Shown: one piece after another, positions 51,684-62,218 of the stretch
How the letters are laid out: each line of letters starts with the position of its first letter
How positions within the stretch are numbered: the first letter of the stretch is position 1
NCBI GenBank assembly: GCA_018661465.1
Contig: JABJIC010000002.1
Location: 87,771-151,770 of the forward strand
Direction: 5' to 3'
DNA: 64,000 nucleotides
Source: Gammaproteobacteria bacterium
GTDB lineage: Bacteria; Pseudomonadota; Gammaproteobacteria; Pseudomonadales; Pseudohongiellaceae
Notes under the pieces: generated by a model
Databases searched by the model: none
Told to the model about the DNA's origin: nothing
What the model saw: the letters and a program-made list of their open reading frames with translations, nothing else
Position numbers and translations under genes: made by a program

Positions 51684-52268
51684 ATGAGTCAACTTGATGA
51701 GCGTAGTAAGGAATCTTTATCGGCCATGCTCGATAACGAGGCTGATGATCTGGAAATACGCCGAATTCTTAAGTCGAGTGAGCCTGACCAAGACCAGCAT
51801 CAAGACCTTCTTGATACCTGGGAGCGCTACAACCTGGTGCAATCTGCGATACAGGATTCAGCCTTACCGGTGAGCTCGGAGCTCAGCAAACGCATTGCCG
51901 AGAAAATTGATCTGGAAGCTGTTCCGGTAGCCCCGGCGGCGAAGTTTAACTGGCAGCAGGGAATGGCGAAGCTTGCTGTAGCTGCATCCGTGGCACTGGT
52001 ATTTACCTTTGCTATTCAAACCGCTCTAGATAATGGCGCAGATAATAGTTTCGCGCCGGCACAGGTAGCTGAGGGTATTGATTCAGCTTCTGCAACATTA
52101 ACCCTGGTGGCTGACACTGAGACCACTGAAGTAGACCCTCTCGCTCAACAACGTCTGAGAGATTACATCGAGAGCATGACATTCGATGAAGAAGAGCCGG
52201 TACGTATAGAACATATCCAGGATTCACCACTCTACCGCTTGGTAAACGAGCTGCAAGCCAAAGATTAG
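51684..52268 (+). CDS. rseA: anti-sigma-E factor RseA
   Basis: 194 residues. The N-terminal cytoplasmic anti-sigma domain is SLSAMLDNEADDLEIRRILKSSEPDQ...LLDTWERYNLVQSAI, as in RseA/MucA. A single transmembrane helix is at about 97-114 (LAVAASVALVFTFAIQTAL), and the periplasmic C-terminal part of ~80 residues is acidic. It holds sigma-E at the membrane until cleaved by a DegS-type and then an RseP-type protease. RseB, which normally follows, is missing here. Confidence 0.92.
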   Translation: MSQLDERSKESLSAMLDNEADDLEIRRILKSSEPDQDQHQDLLDTWERYNLVQSAIQDSALPVSSELSKRIAEKIDLEAVPVAPAAKFNWQQGMAKLAVAASVALVFTFAIQTALDNGADNSFAPAQVAEGIDSASATLTLVADTETTEVDPLAQQRLRDYIESMTFDEEEPVRIEHIQDSPLYRLVNELQAKD

Positions 52269-52475
52269 GCCCAAAGCCAAAAACCTGATTTCATCCCTTT
52301 CTTTTTTGCGGTCAAGCCTTCGCGTATTTGCCGTGTCTGATACTGTCAGAAAGCGGCAGCCCTGTGCTAAAGTACTTTTCTTGATTTCCTGATCAAATCG
52401 CTTTGGGCCCCGAAGCTCATAGCCTGTAGACCCACAAGTGGTCTCTCTTGAACTAATTGAATATTGGATGATGCT

Positions 52476-53891
52476 ATGAAATTGTTGTATCGCAGCCGAA
52501 TTGTCACTTATCTCAGTGCAATCCTATCCCTGCAATTTATGCTTATGGCGAGTATTTCACAGGCCGCTGAATTACCAAATTTCGCTGATCTGGTGGAACT
52601 CAATGCGCCGAGTATTGTAGAGATTTCCACAGTGAGCAATATCGAGGTGTCGCCTCTGGGTGATGACGAAATCGAAGATTTGCTGCGTCGTCTTAATCCC
52701 GGACAAGAAGAATTTGATTTGGAAAATATTCCAGAGAGGCGTCAACGCGGTGCCGTAGGTTCTGGATTCATAATCTCTGACGATGGCTACATCATCACCA
52801 ACAACCATGTGGTTGCGGGTGCCGACGAAATTCAGGTTCATCTCAATGACCGTAGGGTATTCGATGCAAAAGTTATAGGTCTGGATGAACCTTCCGATCT
52901 GGCGCTATTAAAACTGGATGCTGAGGATCTTCCTTTTGTTGAATTTGGCGATTCCGATGTGCTTCGGGTGGGAGACTGGGTATTAGCTATTGGCTCACCT
53001 TTTGGTTTGGAGTTCTCGGCCGCCGCAGGAATTGTCAGCGCGAAAGGGAGATCAATGCCCGGGCGTTCGACTTATAACTATATGTCATTCATTCAGACTG
53101 ACGTGGCAATCAACCAGGGAAATTCCGGCGGACCACTGTTCAATCTCTCAGGTGAAGTCATTGGTATCAATTCTCAAATTCTAAGTAGCACAGGCGGTTC
53201 TAACGGAATCTCTTTTTCCATTCCCAGCAATGTCGCAACTAACGTGATTTCACAATTGCGGGAATCAGGCGTTGTTAATCGAGGTTTGCTGGGAGTGCGT
53301 ATGAGAGAAGTGGATTACGCCCTGGCAGAAATCTTCAACATGGAGCGTCCAAGAGGCGCATTCGTAGATGATGTGTTGCCTAGCAGTCCGGCAGCCGATG
53401 CTGGAATTCAAAACGAAGACATTATCCTCGAGTTTAATGGCCACGATATCGGTCATTTCACTGACCTGCCATTCTATGTAGGGCAATATCAGCCCGACAC
53501 CAGAGCCGATGTCCGACTCTATCGCAATGGTGAGATTGAGCAACTGACAGTCGTGCTTGGCAGCTCCCCGACTAACGTAGTGGCTGTCATCGAACCTCAA
53601 GCGCCTCGCAAATCCAGTAATCCGCTGGGGTTCAGAGTCGCTGAATTGAGCGATGAAACTCGACAGGTGGCTGGGATTACCGGCGTACGCATTGCCGAGC
53701 TGAGTGACGGGCCGGGAAAAGATGCAGGTCTTCGAGAGGGCGATGTCATTGTTACTCTAAATTTTGAAGATATTGAAAGTACCGATGCTTTCGCACGAGT
53801 GGCCAGTAATCTTCCCGAAACCGGTTTCGTATCTATTCGTATCATCAGGGAAGGTCAAGGATCTACCATTCCTCTGGAGCTATCCCCGTAG
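52476..53891 (+). CDS. periplasmic HtrA serine protease (DegQ/MucD type)
   Basis: 471 residues from ATG 52476. A signal peptide (YLSAILSLQFMLMASISQA) is followed by the trypsin-like domain with His111 (NNHVVAGA), Asp141 (EPSDLALLKLD) and Ser217 (INQGNSGGPLF), then two PDZ domains (from ~270 and from ~385). Two PDZ domains and a cleaved signal mark it as a DegP/DegQ/MucD protease-chaperone rather than membrane-anchored DegS. Placement after rseA is that of mucD in Pseudomonas, though here mucB and mucC equivalents are absent. It removes misfolded envelope proteins under sigma-E control. Confidence 0.93.
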   Translation: MKLLYRSRIVTYLSAILSLQFMLMASISQAAELPNFADLVELNAPSIVEISTVSNIEVSPLGDDEIEDLLRRLNPGQEEFDLENIPERRQRGAVGSGFIISDDGYIITNNHVVAGADEIQVHLNDRRVFDAKVIGLDEPSDLALLKLDAEDLPFVEFGDSDVLRVGDWVLAIGSPFGLEFSAAAGIVSAKGRSMPGRSTYNYMSFIQTDVAINQGNSGGPLFNLSGEVIGINSQILSSTGGSNGISFSIPSNVATNVISQLRESGVVNRGLLGVRMREVDYALAEIFNMERPRGAFVDDVLPSSPAADAGIQNEDIILEFNGHDIGHFTDLPFYVGQYQPDTRADVRLYRNGEIEQLTVVLGSSPTNVVAVIEPQAPRKSSNPLGFRVAELSDETRQVAGITGVRIAELSDGPGKDAGLREGDVIVTLNFEDIESTDAFARVASNLPETGFVSIRIIREGQGSTIPLELSP

Positions 53892-53929
53892 CCCCCAGTC
53901 TCTGGTTTTAAATCCTCTTTTAAGTTCTT

Positions 53930-53962
53930 CTGAAGCAGTGCCAAATCCTGACACTGCTTCAG
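53930..53962. other. perfect 11-bp inverted repeat
   Basis: CTGAAGCAGTG (53930-53940) and CACTGCTTCAG (53952-53962), 38 bp after the protease stop. No T-tract follows, so it is not a standard terminator; it could slow or protect transcript ends between the sigma-E operon and lepA. Confidence 0.7.
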
Positions 53963-54064
53963 ATATGCTGTAGACTTGCGTCCTTATTTTTTCAGCGTCG
54001 AATTATAGCCGCTGACTTCCAAATACTGGTTCCCGCAACAATCAACAGAAGTGAAATTCATCCC

Positions 54065-55864
54065 GTGACTGATCTAAGCCACATTCGAAATTTTTCAATC
54101 ATCGCCCATATCGACCATGGTAAGTCCACGCTGGCTGACCGTTTTATTCAGATGTGCGGAGGTTTGAGTGATAGAGAAATGGATTCCCAGATTCTTGATA
54201 GCTTGGATATCGAGCGAGAGCGGGGCATCACCATCAAGGCCCAGAGTGTCACTCTTTACTATGATGCCGATGACGGTAAACGCTACCAATTAAACTTTAT
54301 CGACACCCCGGGACATGTGGATTTTACCTATGAAGTATCACGGTCCCTAGCAGCCTGTGAAGGTGCTTTGTTGGTAGTGGATGCCGGGCAGGGTGTTGAA
54401 GCCCAATCAGTAGCAACTTGTTACACCGCAATCGAGCAAGGCCTCGAAGTAATACCCGTGCTCAACAAGATGGATCTGCCGCAAGCAGAACCTGAGCTGG
54501 TGCGAACCGAGATAGAAGAAATTATTGGAATTGATGCCTCGGAAGCGGTATGCGCCAGCGCAAAAACCGGCCTGGGTGTTAAGGAAATTCTCGAAGAAAT
54601 TATTCACAAGGTTCCTGCGCCGGAAGGTGATCGCGACGCCGACCTTAGTGCGCTGATTATCGATTCCTGGTTTGATAATTATCTAGGTGTTGTTTCACTG
54701 GTGCGGGTGATGTCAGGAACTTTGCGCAAGGGCGACAAGATTATCGCCAAAACCCTTGGCAAAGCACACATGGTGGACAGTATTGGAGTGTTTACTCCAA
54801 AGCGAAACGAAACTGGCGTGCTGGCTGCCGGCGAAGTTGGTTTCATCGTAGCAGGAATCAAAGATATTCATGGCGCGCCGGTGGGCGACACGCTAACCCT
54901 TGCTAGCACTCCCGAAGTAGAAGCCCTGGAAGGATTCAGAACTATTCAACCTCAGGTTTATGCGGGGCTTTTTCCGGTTTCATCAGACGATTTTGAGAAT
55001 TTTCGCGATGCCTTGGCCAAGCTCACTCTCAACGATGCATCCCTGCAATACGAACCGGAAAATTCCGATGCCTTGGGATTTGGATTTCGCTGCGGCTTTC
55101 TCGGCATGTTGCACATGGAGATTATTCAGGAGCGACTTGAGAGGGAATACAATCTCTCACTTATAACCACCGCACCTACAGTGGTTTATGAGGTCGTTCT
55201 CACCAGCGGCGAGACAATGAAGGTTGATAGTCCTTCTCGTCTACCTGCCGTAACGTCCATCGAAGAAACTCGAGAGCCAATTGTTCTGGCAAATATTCTG
55301 GTTCCGCAGGAACACTTGGGTAATGTGATTACCCTTTGTGAGCTGAGAAGGGGGGTCCAAAAAGACATGCAATTTGTCGGCAAGCAGGTATCGTTGAGCT
55401 ATGAATTGCCGATGAATGAAGTAGTACTGGATTTCTTCGACAAACTAAAATCCACCAGTCGGGGTTATGCCTCACTGGACTATCATTTCACCAGGTTTGA
55501 AACATCTCCCCTGGTACGTTTGGATGTATTGATTAACGGCGACAGGGTGGACGCGCTGGCTCTTATCGTACATAGAGATCATGCTCAGTCCAAAGGCCGG
55601 GCACTGGTAGAAAAGATGAAGGAGTTGATTCCGAGGCAGCTGTACGATGTGGCTATACAAGCAGCTCTTGGTGGTCAGATAATATCGAGGCAAACTGTTA
55701 AGGCTCTGCGCAAGAACGTTACTGCGAAGTGCTACGGTGGTGATATTACTCGTAAGAAAAAATTGCTGGAAAAGCAGAAGGCAGGCAAGAAGCGGATGAA
55801 GCAAGTGGGCAACGTTGAAGTTCCACAGGAAGCCTTTCTTGCTGTGTTGAAAGTAGATAGCTAG
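54065..55864 (+). CDS. lepA: translation elongation factor 4 (LepA)
   Basis: 599 residues, GTG start. The ribosomal GTPase has G1 AHIDHGKST, switch [12 protein letters not shown]3 DTPGHVDF, G4 NKMD, and the LepA-specific C-terminal domain ending ([38 protein letters not shown]). It can back-translocate ribosomes and helps biogenesis of 30S under stress. It is followed by lepB, as in most proteobacteria. Confidence 0.97.
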   Translation: MTDLSHIRNFSIIAHIDHGKSTLADRFIQMCGGLSDREMDSQILDSLDIERERGITIKAQSVTLYYDADDGKRYQLNFIDTPGHVDFTYEVSRSLAACEGALLVVDAGQGVEAQSVATCYTAIEQGLEVIPVLNKMDLPQAEPELVRTEIEEIIGIDASEAVCASAKTGLGVKEILEEIIHKVPAPEGDRDADLSALIIDSWFDNYLGVVSLVRVMSGTLRKGDKIIAKTLGKAHMVDSIGVFTPKRNETGVLAAGEVGFIVAGIKDIHGAPVGDTLTLASTPEVEALEGFRTIQPQVYAGLFPVSSDDFENFRDALAKLTLNDASLQYEPENSDALGFGFRCGFLGMLHMEIIQERLEREYNLSLITTAPTVVYEVVLTSGETMKVDSPSRLPAVTSIEETREPIVLANILVPQEHLGNVITLCELRRGVQKDMQFVGKQVSLSYELPMNEVVLDFFDKLKSTSRGYASLDYHFTRFETSPLVRLDVLINGDRVDALALIVHRDHAQSKGRALVEKMKELIPRQLYDVAIQAALGGQIISRQTVKALRKNVTAKCYGGDITRKKKLLEKQKAGKKRMKQVGNVEVPQEAFLAVLKVDS

Positions 55865-55920
55865 TGTCATGAGCTAGAAAGCTAGACTTAAGAAAATAGA
55901 GTTAAGAGTAGAATTAGAAT

Positions 55921-56760
55921 ATGAATGTCGATTTTTCAGCTGTGCTATTAAGCCTTGTCGCCTTTTGCGGGCTGCTGTGGCTGTTGGATTCCTTGTTGGC
56001 CAAGAAATCTCGAGTGCAGGCTGTTGAAGATTTTAAAGCAGGTCAGGGCAAAGGTAAAAGCGAAGAGGATATTTCAGCCGCTATCGCGGATCTTTCTCGA
56101 GAACCCCTGGTAATCGAATATGCGAAATCGTTTTTTCCGGTTCTGCTTCTGGTGCTGGCCCTGCGTTCATTTCTTATTGAGCCTTTTCAGATTCCCACCG
56201 GTTCGATGATTCCTACCTTGGAAGTCGGTGATTTTATTCTGGTCAATAAATACGCCTACGGTGTTCGCCTTCCTGTTATTGGCACCAAGATTATGGATGT
56301 GGACGAGCCTCAGCGAGGCGAGGTGATGGTGTTCTTTCCGCCTCACGAAGACAAATACTACATCAAGCGTGTTATCGGACTTCCTGGGGACACTATTCGC
56401 TATGAGAATAAACGGCTTTACGTTAATGGGGACTTGATTAGCGAAGAATACGAGGAAGACATCGTTGTCGAGACCAGTATTGGTGATTTGCCGGGAACCC
56501 TGCACACCGAAACCATCAACGGTATCGAGCATGCAACGCAGCATATAACTGGAGTTGCCAGACAAAGAGCGAGAACCACCTGGGTAATCCCGGCGGGAAA
56601 TTACTTCATGATGGGTGACAATCGTGATAATAGTGCCGACAGTCGAGAGTGGGGCACCGTTCCGGAGAAGGATATCGTTGGCAAGGCTATAGCCGTGTGG
56701 TTGCATAAGGAACCCGGCCTGCATCTGCCAAACTTTTCACGAAATCAAGCAATTAGGTAG
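55921..56760 (+). CDS. lepB: signal peptidase I
   Basis: 279 residues. Two N-terminal transmembrane segments (about 7-26 and 68-86) are followed by the catalytic domain: Ser95 in IPTGSMIPTL and Lys149 in YYIKRVIGLPGD, with the later boxes NYFMMGDNRDNSADSREWG. It cleaves signal peptides of exported proteins. It lies 56 bp after lepA in the same transcript. Confidence 0.97.
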   Translation: MNVDFSAVLLSLVAFCGLLWLLDSLLAKKSRVQAVEDFKAGQGKGKSEEDISAAIADLSREPLVIEYAKSFFPVLLLVLALRSFLIEPFQIPTGSMIPTLEVGDFILVNKYAYGVRLPVIGTKIMDVDEPQRGEVMVFFPPHEDKYYIKRVIGLPGDTIRYENKRLYVNGDLISEEYEEDIVVETSIGDLPGTLHTETINGIEHATQHITGVARQRARTTWVIPAGNYFMMGDNRDNSADSREWGTVPEKDIVGKAIAVWLHKEPGLHLPNFSRNQAIR

Positions 56761-56923
56761 TTTTTCAAGCTTCTCTGTGATCGCCTTGGCGGTATTTCCA
56801 GAATTTATTCACTACAATGCCTGCCCAGTTAGAGCTTTTGGTGTAATTAGCCACTATTTACTGGAAAAATCCCGCCATCAACCGATGTAAAACAGAGAGT
56901 TAGATAAAGAATTGGGGCACACC

Positions 56924-57313
56924 ATGGAACAGACTATGAAACAGCTAAGGCACAAAGATCTCCATCACCAGCGGGGCGCCTCCAAGTTTGGAATACTTAT
57001 GCTATTCGTTCTTATAGCGAGCTTCTTAATCGGAGGTCTGAAGGTTGCTCCATTCTATGTGGATCACAACTTGATCGCTGGCATCTGTGAAGAGCTGATT
57101 GAGAACGGCCAGGCAAACTCGATGACTATTTCGCAGATCAGAGAAAGAGTAGCCAACTCTCTTCGTATCAATAGCATCTCTGGGTTCGACCTGAGCGATA
57201 TAACAAAGCGCACAGAGAACGATAAAGCTATCATCACCATAGCCTATGAGCGTCGAGTTGAACTAGTAGCAAACCTAGATGTTGTCGCTAAATTCGATAC
57301 CGTCTTGCAGTAA
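56924..57313 (+). CDS. DUF4845 membrane protein
   Basis: 129 residues from ATG 56924 with GGGG 6 nt upstream. The N-terminal basic part is followed by one membrane helix (FGILMLFVLIASFLIGGLKVAPFY), then a small extracytoplasmic domain (ISQIRERVANSLRINSISGFDLSDI...ITIAYERRVELVANLDVVAKFD). It is always found between lepB and rnc in gammaproteobacteria, in my memory, but has no assigned function. Its stop codon is adjacent to the rnc start codon, so the two are translationally linked. Confidence 0.85.
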   Translation: MEQTMKQLRHKDLHHQRGASKFGILMLFVLIASFLIGGLKVAPFYVDHNLIAGICEELIENGQANSMTISQIRERVANSLRINSISGFDLSDITKRTENDKAIITIAYERRVELVANLDVVAKFDTVLQ

Positions 57314-58006
57314 ATGGCAAACGAGTTAGACAAACTCCAAGATAATCTCAATTACCAATTTTCTGATCTGGGGTTGTTAGAACTGGCCCTAACTCACCGA
57401 AGCGCCGAGAAAAATCACAACGAGCGATTAGAATTTCTCGGCGATTCGCTTCTTGGTTTCATTGTGTCCGATTCCTTGTACCAACAGCATCCCTCAGCCA
57501 CGGAAGGTGAGTTGAGTCGCATGCGTTCCAGTATTGTGAACAATGCCTCTCTGGCAGCTATAGCCAGGGAGATGCGGTTAGGTGATCATCTAAGGCTTGG
57601 TAGTGGAGAATCAAAAAGCGGTGGCAATGAGAGAGATTCAATTCTCGCCGATAGTGTGGAGGCTCTAATTGCTTCGGTCTATCTGGACGCAGGTATATCG
57701 GCTTGCATAAAATTTGTTAACAATTGGTTTGCTGCGGCACTGCAAACCGGCAATGATCTGGAACAAAAATTACAGCAGCAAAAAGACAGCAAGACTAGAT
57801 TGCAAGAATTGATGCAATCGAAATCTTTACCTCTGCCACACTATGAAGTGACGGAAGTTAACGGCGCTGCTCATGAACAGATATTTAAAGTTTCCTGCCA
57901 GATAACATCGCTGAATACACTTCAACAAGGCAGTGGCAGCAGCAAACGAGAGGCTGAACAAGAAGCCGCTATGCATACATTGAAAGAACTCGGAGAGACT
58001 CCTTGA
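57314..58006 (+). CDS. rnc: ribonuclease III
   Basis: 230 residues. The RNase III signature [12 protein letters not shown] (36-47) has the catalytic Asp44, and a later [15 protein letters not shown] carries the Asp/Glu metal ligands. A double-stranded RNA-binding domain follows (about 155-225, [22 protein letters not shown]...[18 protein letters not shown]). It processes rRNA and mRNA. The start abuts the DUF4845 stop and the gene overlaps era by 4 bp. Confidence 0.97.
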   Translation: MANELDKLQDNLNYQFSDLGLLELALTHRSAEKNHNERLEFLGDSLLGFIVSDSLYQQHPSATEGELSRMRSSIVNNASLAAIAREMRLGDHLRLGSGESKSGGNERDSILADSVEALIASVYLDAGISACIKFVNNWFAAALQTGNDLEQKLQQQKDSKTRLQELMQSKSLPLPHYEVTEVNGAAHEQIFKVSCQITSLNTLQQGSGSSKREAEQEAAMHTLKELGETP

Positions 58007-58911
58007 GTGATGTAGAAGATCAACAGAAAACCCGTTGCGGCCTGGTGGCAATCGTTGGCCGACCCAATGTGGGCAAGTCAACTCTATTGAACCATCTGCT
58101 TCGGCAGAAGATAAGCATCACCTCGAGAAAACCGCAGACAACCCGGCACAGGATTCTTGGAATCAACAGTGATGAGCATACTCAATGCATTTTTGTAGAT
58201 ACGCCTGGGCTTCACGGGAAACACGATAAAGCGCTTAACAGGGCGATGAACGAAACCGTCGCCAGCGCGGTTAAGGATGTTGACCTGATCTTGTTTGTTG
58301 TGGAGCGTTTTGTCTGGAACGACACCGATGACTTGGTGTTGAAGCTTTTGGAAAACACCACTGTTCCAGTGATTTTGTTGATAAACAAGATCGACTTAAT
58401 CAAAGACAAGGAAAAATTACTCCCTCACATTGGCGAGCTTTCAGCCAAACGTGATTTTGCCGAAATCATTCCAGTCTCGGCCCTAGGTGGACATAATCTT
58501 GATGTCATCGAAACCACGGTGAATAGTTTTTTACCCGTGAGTCCTTTTCTGTTTCCAGAAGATCAGATAACCGACAGGAGTTCACGTTTTTTAGCGGCTG
58601 AACTAATCAGAGAAAAAGTAACTCGACAGTTGGGTGAAGAAATACCCTATGAAATAACTGTGGAAATTGAAAAATATGAACAGGTCGGTTCTGTGCTCCA
58701 CATACATGGATTAATTCTTGTGGATAAGAAAGGGCAGAAACGAATCATTATTGGCAAGGATGGTGAGCGCCTCAAACAAATTGGCAGTTCTGCTAGAGAG
58801 GACATGGAAAAAACATTTGAGTCAAAAGTAATGCTCAATCTCTGGGTAAAAGTTAAGTCGGGCTGGGCTGATGATGAACGAGCCCTGCAGAGCCTCGGCT
58901 ATATAGATTAA
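58003..58911 (+). CDS. era: ribosome-assembly GTPase Era
   Basis: 302 residues. TTG start 58003 overlapping the rnc stop (TTGA), with GGAGAG upstream, so translation is coupled. G domain: G1 [10 protein letters not shown], switch [13 protein letters not shown]3 DTPGL, G4 NKID, and the C-terminal KH domain ([25 protein letters not shown]). It binds the 3' end of 16S rRNA. Confidence 0.97.
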   Translation: MSDVEDQQKTRCGLVAIVGRPNVGKSTLLNHLLRQKISITSRKPQTTRHRILGINSDEHTQCIFVDTPGLHGKHDKALNRAMNETVASAVKDVDLILFVVERFVWNDTDDLVLKLLENTTVPVILLINKIDLIKDKEKLLPHIGELSAKRDFAEIIPVSALGGHNLDVIETTVNSFLPVSPFLFPEDQITDRSSRFLAAELIREKVTRQLGEEIPYEITVEIEKYEQVGSVLHIHGLILVDKKGQKRIIIGKDGERLKQIGSSAREDMEKTFESKVMLNLWVKVKSGWADDERALQSLGYID

Positions 58912-58920
58912 GCCTGAATC

Positions 58921-59667
58921 ATGGAATCCCGTGTTCACCTACAACCAGCCTATGTTTTACATCGGCATGCTTTTCAGAACACCAGCTTGCTGGTGGACTT
59001 TTTTACCATTGATTACGGCAGGGTAAGAACAGTAGCGAAGGGTGCTCGAAGCGCCAAATCAAAATACCGATCCTTGTTGCAGCTGTTTCATCCGCTTCTG
59101 GTTTCGTTTTCGGGAAAGGGCGACATGAAAACAGTGACGGGTATTGAGAGTGGGCATGCGGCTATTAATCTTGAGGGCCAGAGACTCTTCAGCGGTTTAT
59201 ATATCAATGAATTGCTTACTCGCTTAATGCTTAACCATGTTGAACATAAGTCCTTATATAAAAGTTATCAGGATGCTCTGGTTTCTTTGCAGGGTGACGA
59301 GAATATCGAGATAGTATTGCGTCGCTTCGAACTCTCTCTACTTTCGGAATTGGGTTATGGTATTAATCTGGAGTCTGATTGCCATAGCCACGAACCCATC
59401 GAGTCCGCGAAAAGCTATCGTTTCACACCTGATATTGGTTTTGAACTAAGTCAGGAGAGTTCCCATGGTGGCACTTCAGTAGGTGGAAGTAATACTCGAT
59501 TGTTCCTCGGTGAACATATTCAGGCCATTCAGCAATTGCAGCTCGATGATTCAGACGCATCAAGAGCGGCTAAACGGCTTCTGCGCCTCGCCCTGAACGC
59601 CCACCTTGGGGAAAAGCCATTAATGAGTCGAAGTCTATTTGTTTCCAGTGAGCAAGCTCAGGAATAA
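58921..59667 (+). CDS. recO: DNA repair protein RecO
   Basis: 248 residues, 9 bp after era. N-terminal OB domain (VHLQPAYVLHRHAFQNTSLLVDFFTIDYGRVRTVAKGAR) and a helical C-terminal region. It loads RecA at gaps with RecR. It has only one of the usual C-terminal cysteine-type motifs (DCHSHE), so the zinc site is degenerate, as in many gammaproteobacterial RecO proteins. No pdxJ follows, unlike E. coli. Confidence 0.93.
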   Translation: MESRVHLQPAYVLHRHAFQNTSLLVDFFTIDYGRVRTVAKGARSAKSKYRSLLQLFHPLLVSFSGKGDMKTVTGIESGHAAINLEGQRLFSGLYINELLTRLMLNHVEHKSLYKSYQDALVSLQGDENIEIVLRRFELSLLSELGYGINLESDCHSHEPIESAKSYRFTPDIGFELSQESSHGGTSVGGSNTRLFLGEHIQAIQQLQLDDSDASRAAKRLLRLALNAHLGEKPLMSRSLFVSSEQAQE

Positions 59668-59745
59668 GCCTGAACAGTCTCCAGCTTTCGCCGCCTGCGG
59701 ATAAAGTGTAGAATTTTTCGCTTTTGCAGAAGAAACTAATACACC

Positions 59746-60651
59746 ATGTCTTATTCCACTATCGAGAATCAAATAGGCAATACCCCTCTGGTGAGGCTGC
59801 AACGACTGCCTGGCGAAACCAGTAATACTGTATTGGTGAAACTTGAAGGGGATAATCCAGCTGGTTCCGTCAAGGACAGGCCCGCCCTAAATATGATTCT
59901 CCAGGCCGAGCTTCGGGGGGATATCAAACCCGGTGATACATTGATAGAAGCCACCAGCGGCAATACCGGTATTGCTCTGGCGATGGTGGCAGCGGTTAAG
60001 GGCTATCGCCTTGTTCTCATCATGCCAGACAATATGAGTGATGAACGCAAAGCCTCGATGACTGCCTATGGTGCAATTCTGATCTCTGTCACTGAGTCGG
60101 AGGGTATGGAAGGCGCAAGAGACCTCGCTCACAAGATGCAGAATGAAGGAGAGGGAAAAGTACTCGATCAGTTTGCTAATCAGGACAATCCCAATGCGCA
60201 CTATGTGCACACCGGCCCCGAGATCTGGCGAGATACGAAAGGCGGCATCACCCACTTCGTCAGCTCAATGGGCACCACTGGTACAATCATGGGAGTGTCC
60301 AGGTATCTGAAGGAGCAAAACCCCGAAATTGAAATTGTTGGCCTACAGCCCAAGGACGGCTCTCGTATTCCTGGAATTCGTCGTTGGTCTGAGGAGTACC
60401 TGCCGGCGATTTTTGATCGAGATAGAGTCGATCAGGTCATGGATGTGGATCAGAAAGATGCTGAACGAGTTATGAAAAACCTTGCTACGCAGGAAGGCAT
60501 TTTCTGTGGCGTTTCCTCAGGTGGAGCTGTTTTTGCCGCCTTGGAGCTGTCGAAGCAGCTAAGCAATGCGACAATAGTCGCCATTATTTGTGATCGTGGA
60601 GACCGCTACCTTTCCACCGGCGTATTTAAAGCAAATGACGAACCCTCCTAG
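59746..60651 (+). CDS. cysM: cysteine synthase B
   Basis: 301 residues. It makes cysteine from O-acetylserine and sulfide or thiosulfate. The PLP Lys43 is in DNPAGSVKDRPALNM; the phosphate loop is TSGNTGIALAMVAA; the late region ISSMGTTGTIMGVSRYLKE and VGLQPKDGSRIPGIRRW match CysM rather than CysK, which has a different loop. It occupies the place after recO where E. coli has pdxJ. Confidence 0.95.
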   Translation: MSYSTIENQIGNTPLVRLQRLPGETSNTVLVKLEGDNPAGSVKDRPALNMILQAELRGDIKPGDTLIEATSGNTGIALAMVAAVKGYRLVLIMPDNMSDERKASMTAYGAILISVTESEGMEGARDLAHKMQNEGEGKVLDQFANQDNPNAHYVHTGPEIWRDTKGGITHFVSSMGTTGTIMGVSRYLKEQNPEIEIVGLQPKDGSRIPGIRRWSEEYLPAIFDRDRVDQVMDVDQKDAERVMKNLATQEGIFCGVSSGGAVFAALELSKQLSNATIVAIICDRGDRYLSTGVFKANDEPS

Positions 60652-60760
60652 CGAAAACGCGGTTGTAGCCAGGTTCTGGACAAAATCAGATACGGCTTAA
60701 TTATTTCAGCCTTAAGACTAATCAAACCCCCGATAAACATATCCCGGATTATTACTATTC

Positions 60761-62173
60761 ATGAGTAGACGCAGGACCAGACGAAATAAACTCCCCAGTG
60801 AACCCGTTGAGCTGGATATTACTTCTCTCAGCCATGAAGGCAGGGGGATCGCTCACATCGAAGGAAAGGTCGCTTTTGTAGATGGGGCATTAGCTGGCGA
60901 AAAGCTAAGCGCGGCTTATGTGAGGCGTCGAGGTAAATTCGATGAATTGCGTGCCGTGGAACTGTTATCGAGAGCCGATGATCGTATCGATCCTGTTTGT
61001 CAGCTCGCTGGCAAATGCGGCGGCTGTTCACTGCAGCATATGAACCCCGATGCCCAGATCGAATTCAAACAATCTGTATTGCTTGAACAATTACAGCGCT
61101 CAGCTGGTTTGCAGGCAGGCTCCTTCGAGCTATTACCTTTGCTGAAAGACGCTCAGTACCACTATCGCCGCAAGGCTCGACTCGCAGTTCGTATGGTTAC
61201 CAAGAAAGGTGGTGCGCTAGTCGGTTTCAGAGAAAAATACAGTAACTTCATCACTGAAATGGATGACTGCAAGGTTCTAGTGGAAGAAGTAGCCTGCTTG
61301 ATCAAGCCGCTTCGCGATTTGATCAGCAAACTGGGTGGCGCATTACTCATTCCTCAAATTGAGGTGGCTGTAGGTGAGCAGTCTGTAGGTGATCAATCTA
61401 ATGCAGCAGAAGGGGAGATTGCAATAGCAGGCAAGCTGCAAGTTGCCTTGATCTTTCGTCATCTTAAAGCCTTGAATGAAGATGATTTGAAATCTCTACG
61501 AGGTTTCGCCGAAGAACACAGTATCGAAATCTATCTCCAACCTGGAGGGATGGATACTGTTCATAAAATCTATCCGATAGAAGGGGAAGAGCGGCTTTAT
61601 TATCATTTGCCTGAGTTTGACTTGAGGTTTAGTTTTCACCCCACGGACTTCACTCAAATTAACGCCGGTATTAACCGGAAAATCATCAGCAAGGCACTTT
61701 CTCTGCTGGACCTTAATAAAGATGATGTAGTGCTCGACCTGTTCTGTGGTTTGGGTAACTTTACACTGCCATTGGCGAGTCGTTGCAAGCAAGTAATAGG
61801 CGTAGAAGGCAGCGAGGAAATGGTTAAGCGCGGTTCTGAAAACGCAGCGCTGAATAATCTGAAGAATGTTAGCTTCTATGCGGCGGATCTCTTTCAGAGT
61901 ATTGAGGATAAGCTCTGGTCTTCAGAAAATTTCACAAAGATAGTTTTAGACCCGCCGCGTTCGGGCGCCATTGAAATAATTCACCAGATTGCCAAGCTTG
62001 GTGCTGAAAAAATTGTGTATATTTCCTGTAATCCGGCAACTCTAGCCAGAGATACCGCTGAGTTTATTAAAACAGGTTACACATTGAAATCAGCGGGGGT
62101 TATGGATATGTTTCCCCACACCAGTCATGTTGAATCAATGGCTGAATTTGTTAAGGATAAGAAAAGCAAATAG
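60761..62173 (+). CDS. rlmD: 23S rRNA (uracil-1939-C5)-methyltransferase
   Basis: 470 residues. N-terminal TRAM domain (ELDITSLSHEGRGIAHIEGKVAFVDGALAGEKL), a 4Fe-4S cysteine set (CQLAGKCGGCSLQHM plus an upstream or downstream Cys), a SAM motif VLDLFCGLGNFTLPLA, and the catalytic Cys in VYISCNPATLARD. A stretch around 200-225 (VAVGEQSVGDQSNAAEGEIAIAG) has duplicated words and looks like a loop insertion. Confidence 0.95.
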   Translation: MSRRRTRRNKLPSEPVELDITSLSHEGRGIAHIEGKVAFVDGALAGEKLSAAYVRRRGKFDELRAVELLSRADDRIDPVCQLAGKCGGCSLQHMNPDAQIEFKQSVLLEQLQRSAGLQAGSFELLPLLKDAQYHYRRKARLAVRMVTKKGGALVGFREKYSNFITEMDDCKVLVEEVACLIKPLRDLISKLGGALLIPQIEVAVGEQSVGDQSNAAEGEIAIAGKLQVALIFRHLKALNEDDLKSLRGFAEEHSIEIYLQPGGMDTVHKIYPIEGEERLYYHLPEFDLRFSFHPTDFTQINAGINRKIISKALSLLDLNKDDVVLDLFCGLGNFTLPLASRCKQVIGVEGSEEMVKRGSENAALNNLKNVSFYAADLFQSIEDKLWSSENFTKIVLDPPRSGAIEIIHQIAKLGAEKIVYISCNPATLARDTAEFIKTGYTLKSAGVMDMFPHTSHVESMAEFVKDKKSK

Positions 62174-62218
62174 AACAAAGAAGCTTGCAGTGACCAATAG
62201 TGACGAGCAGTGACATCG

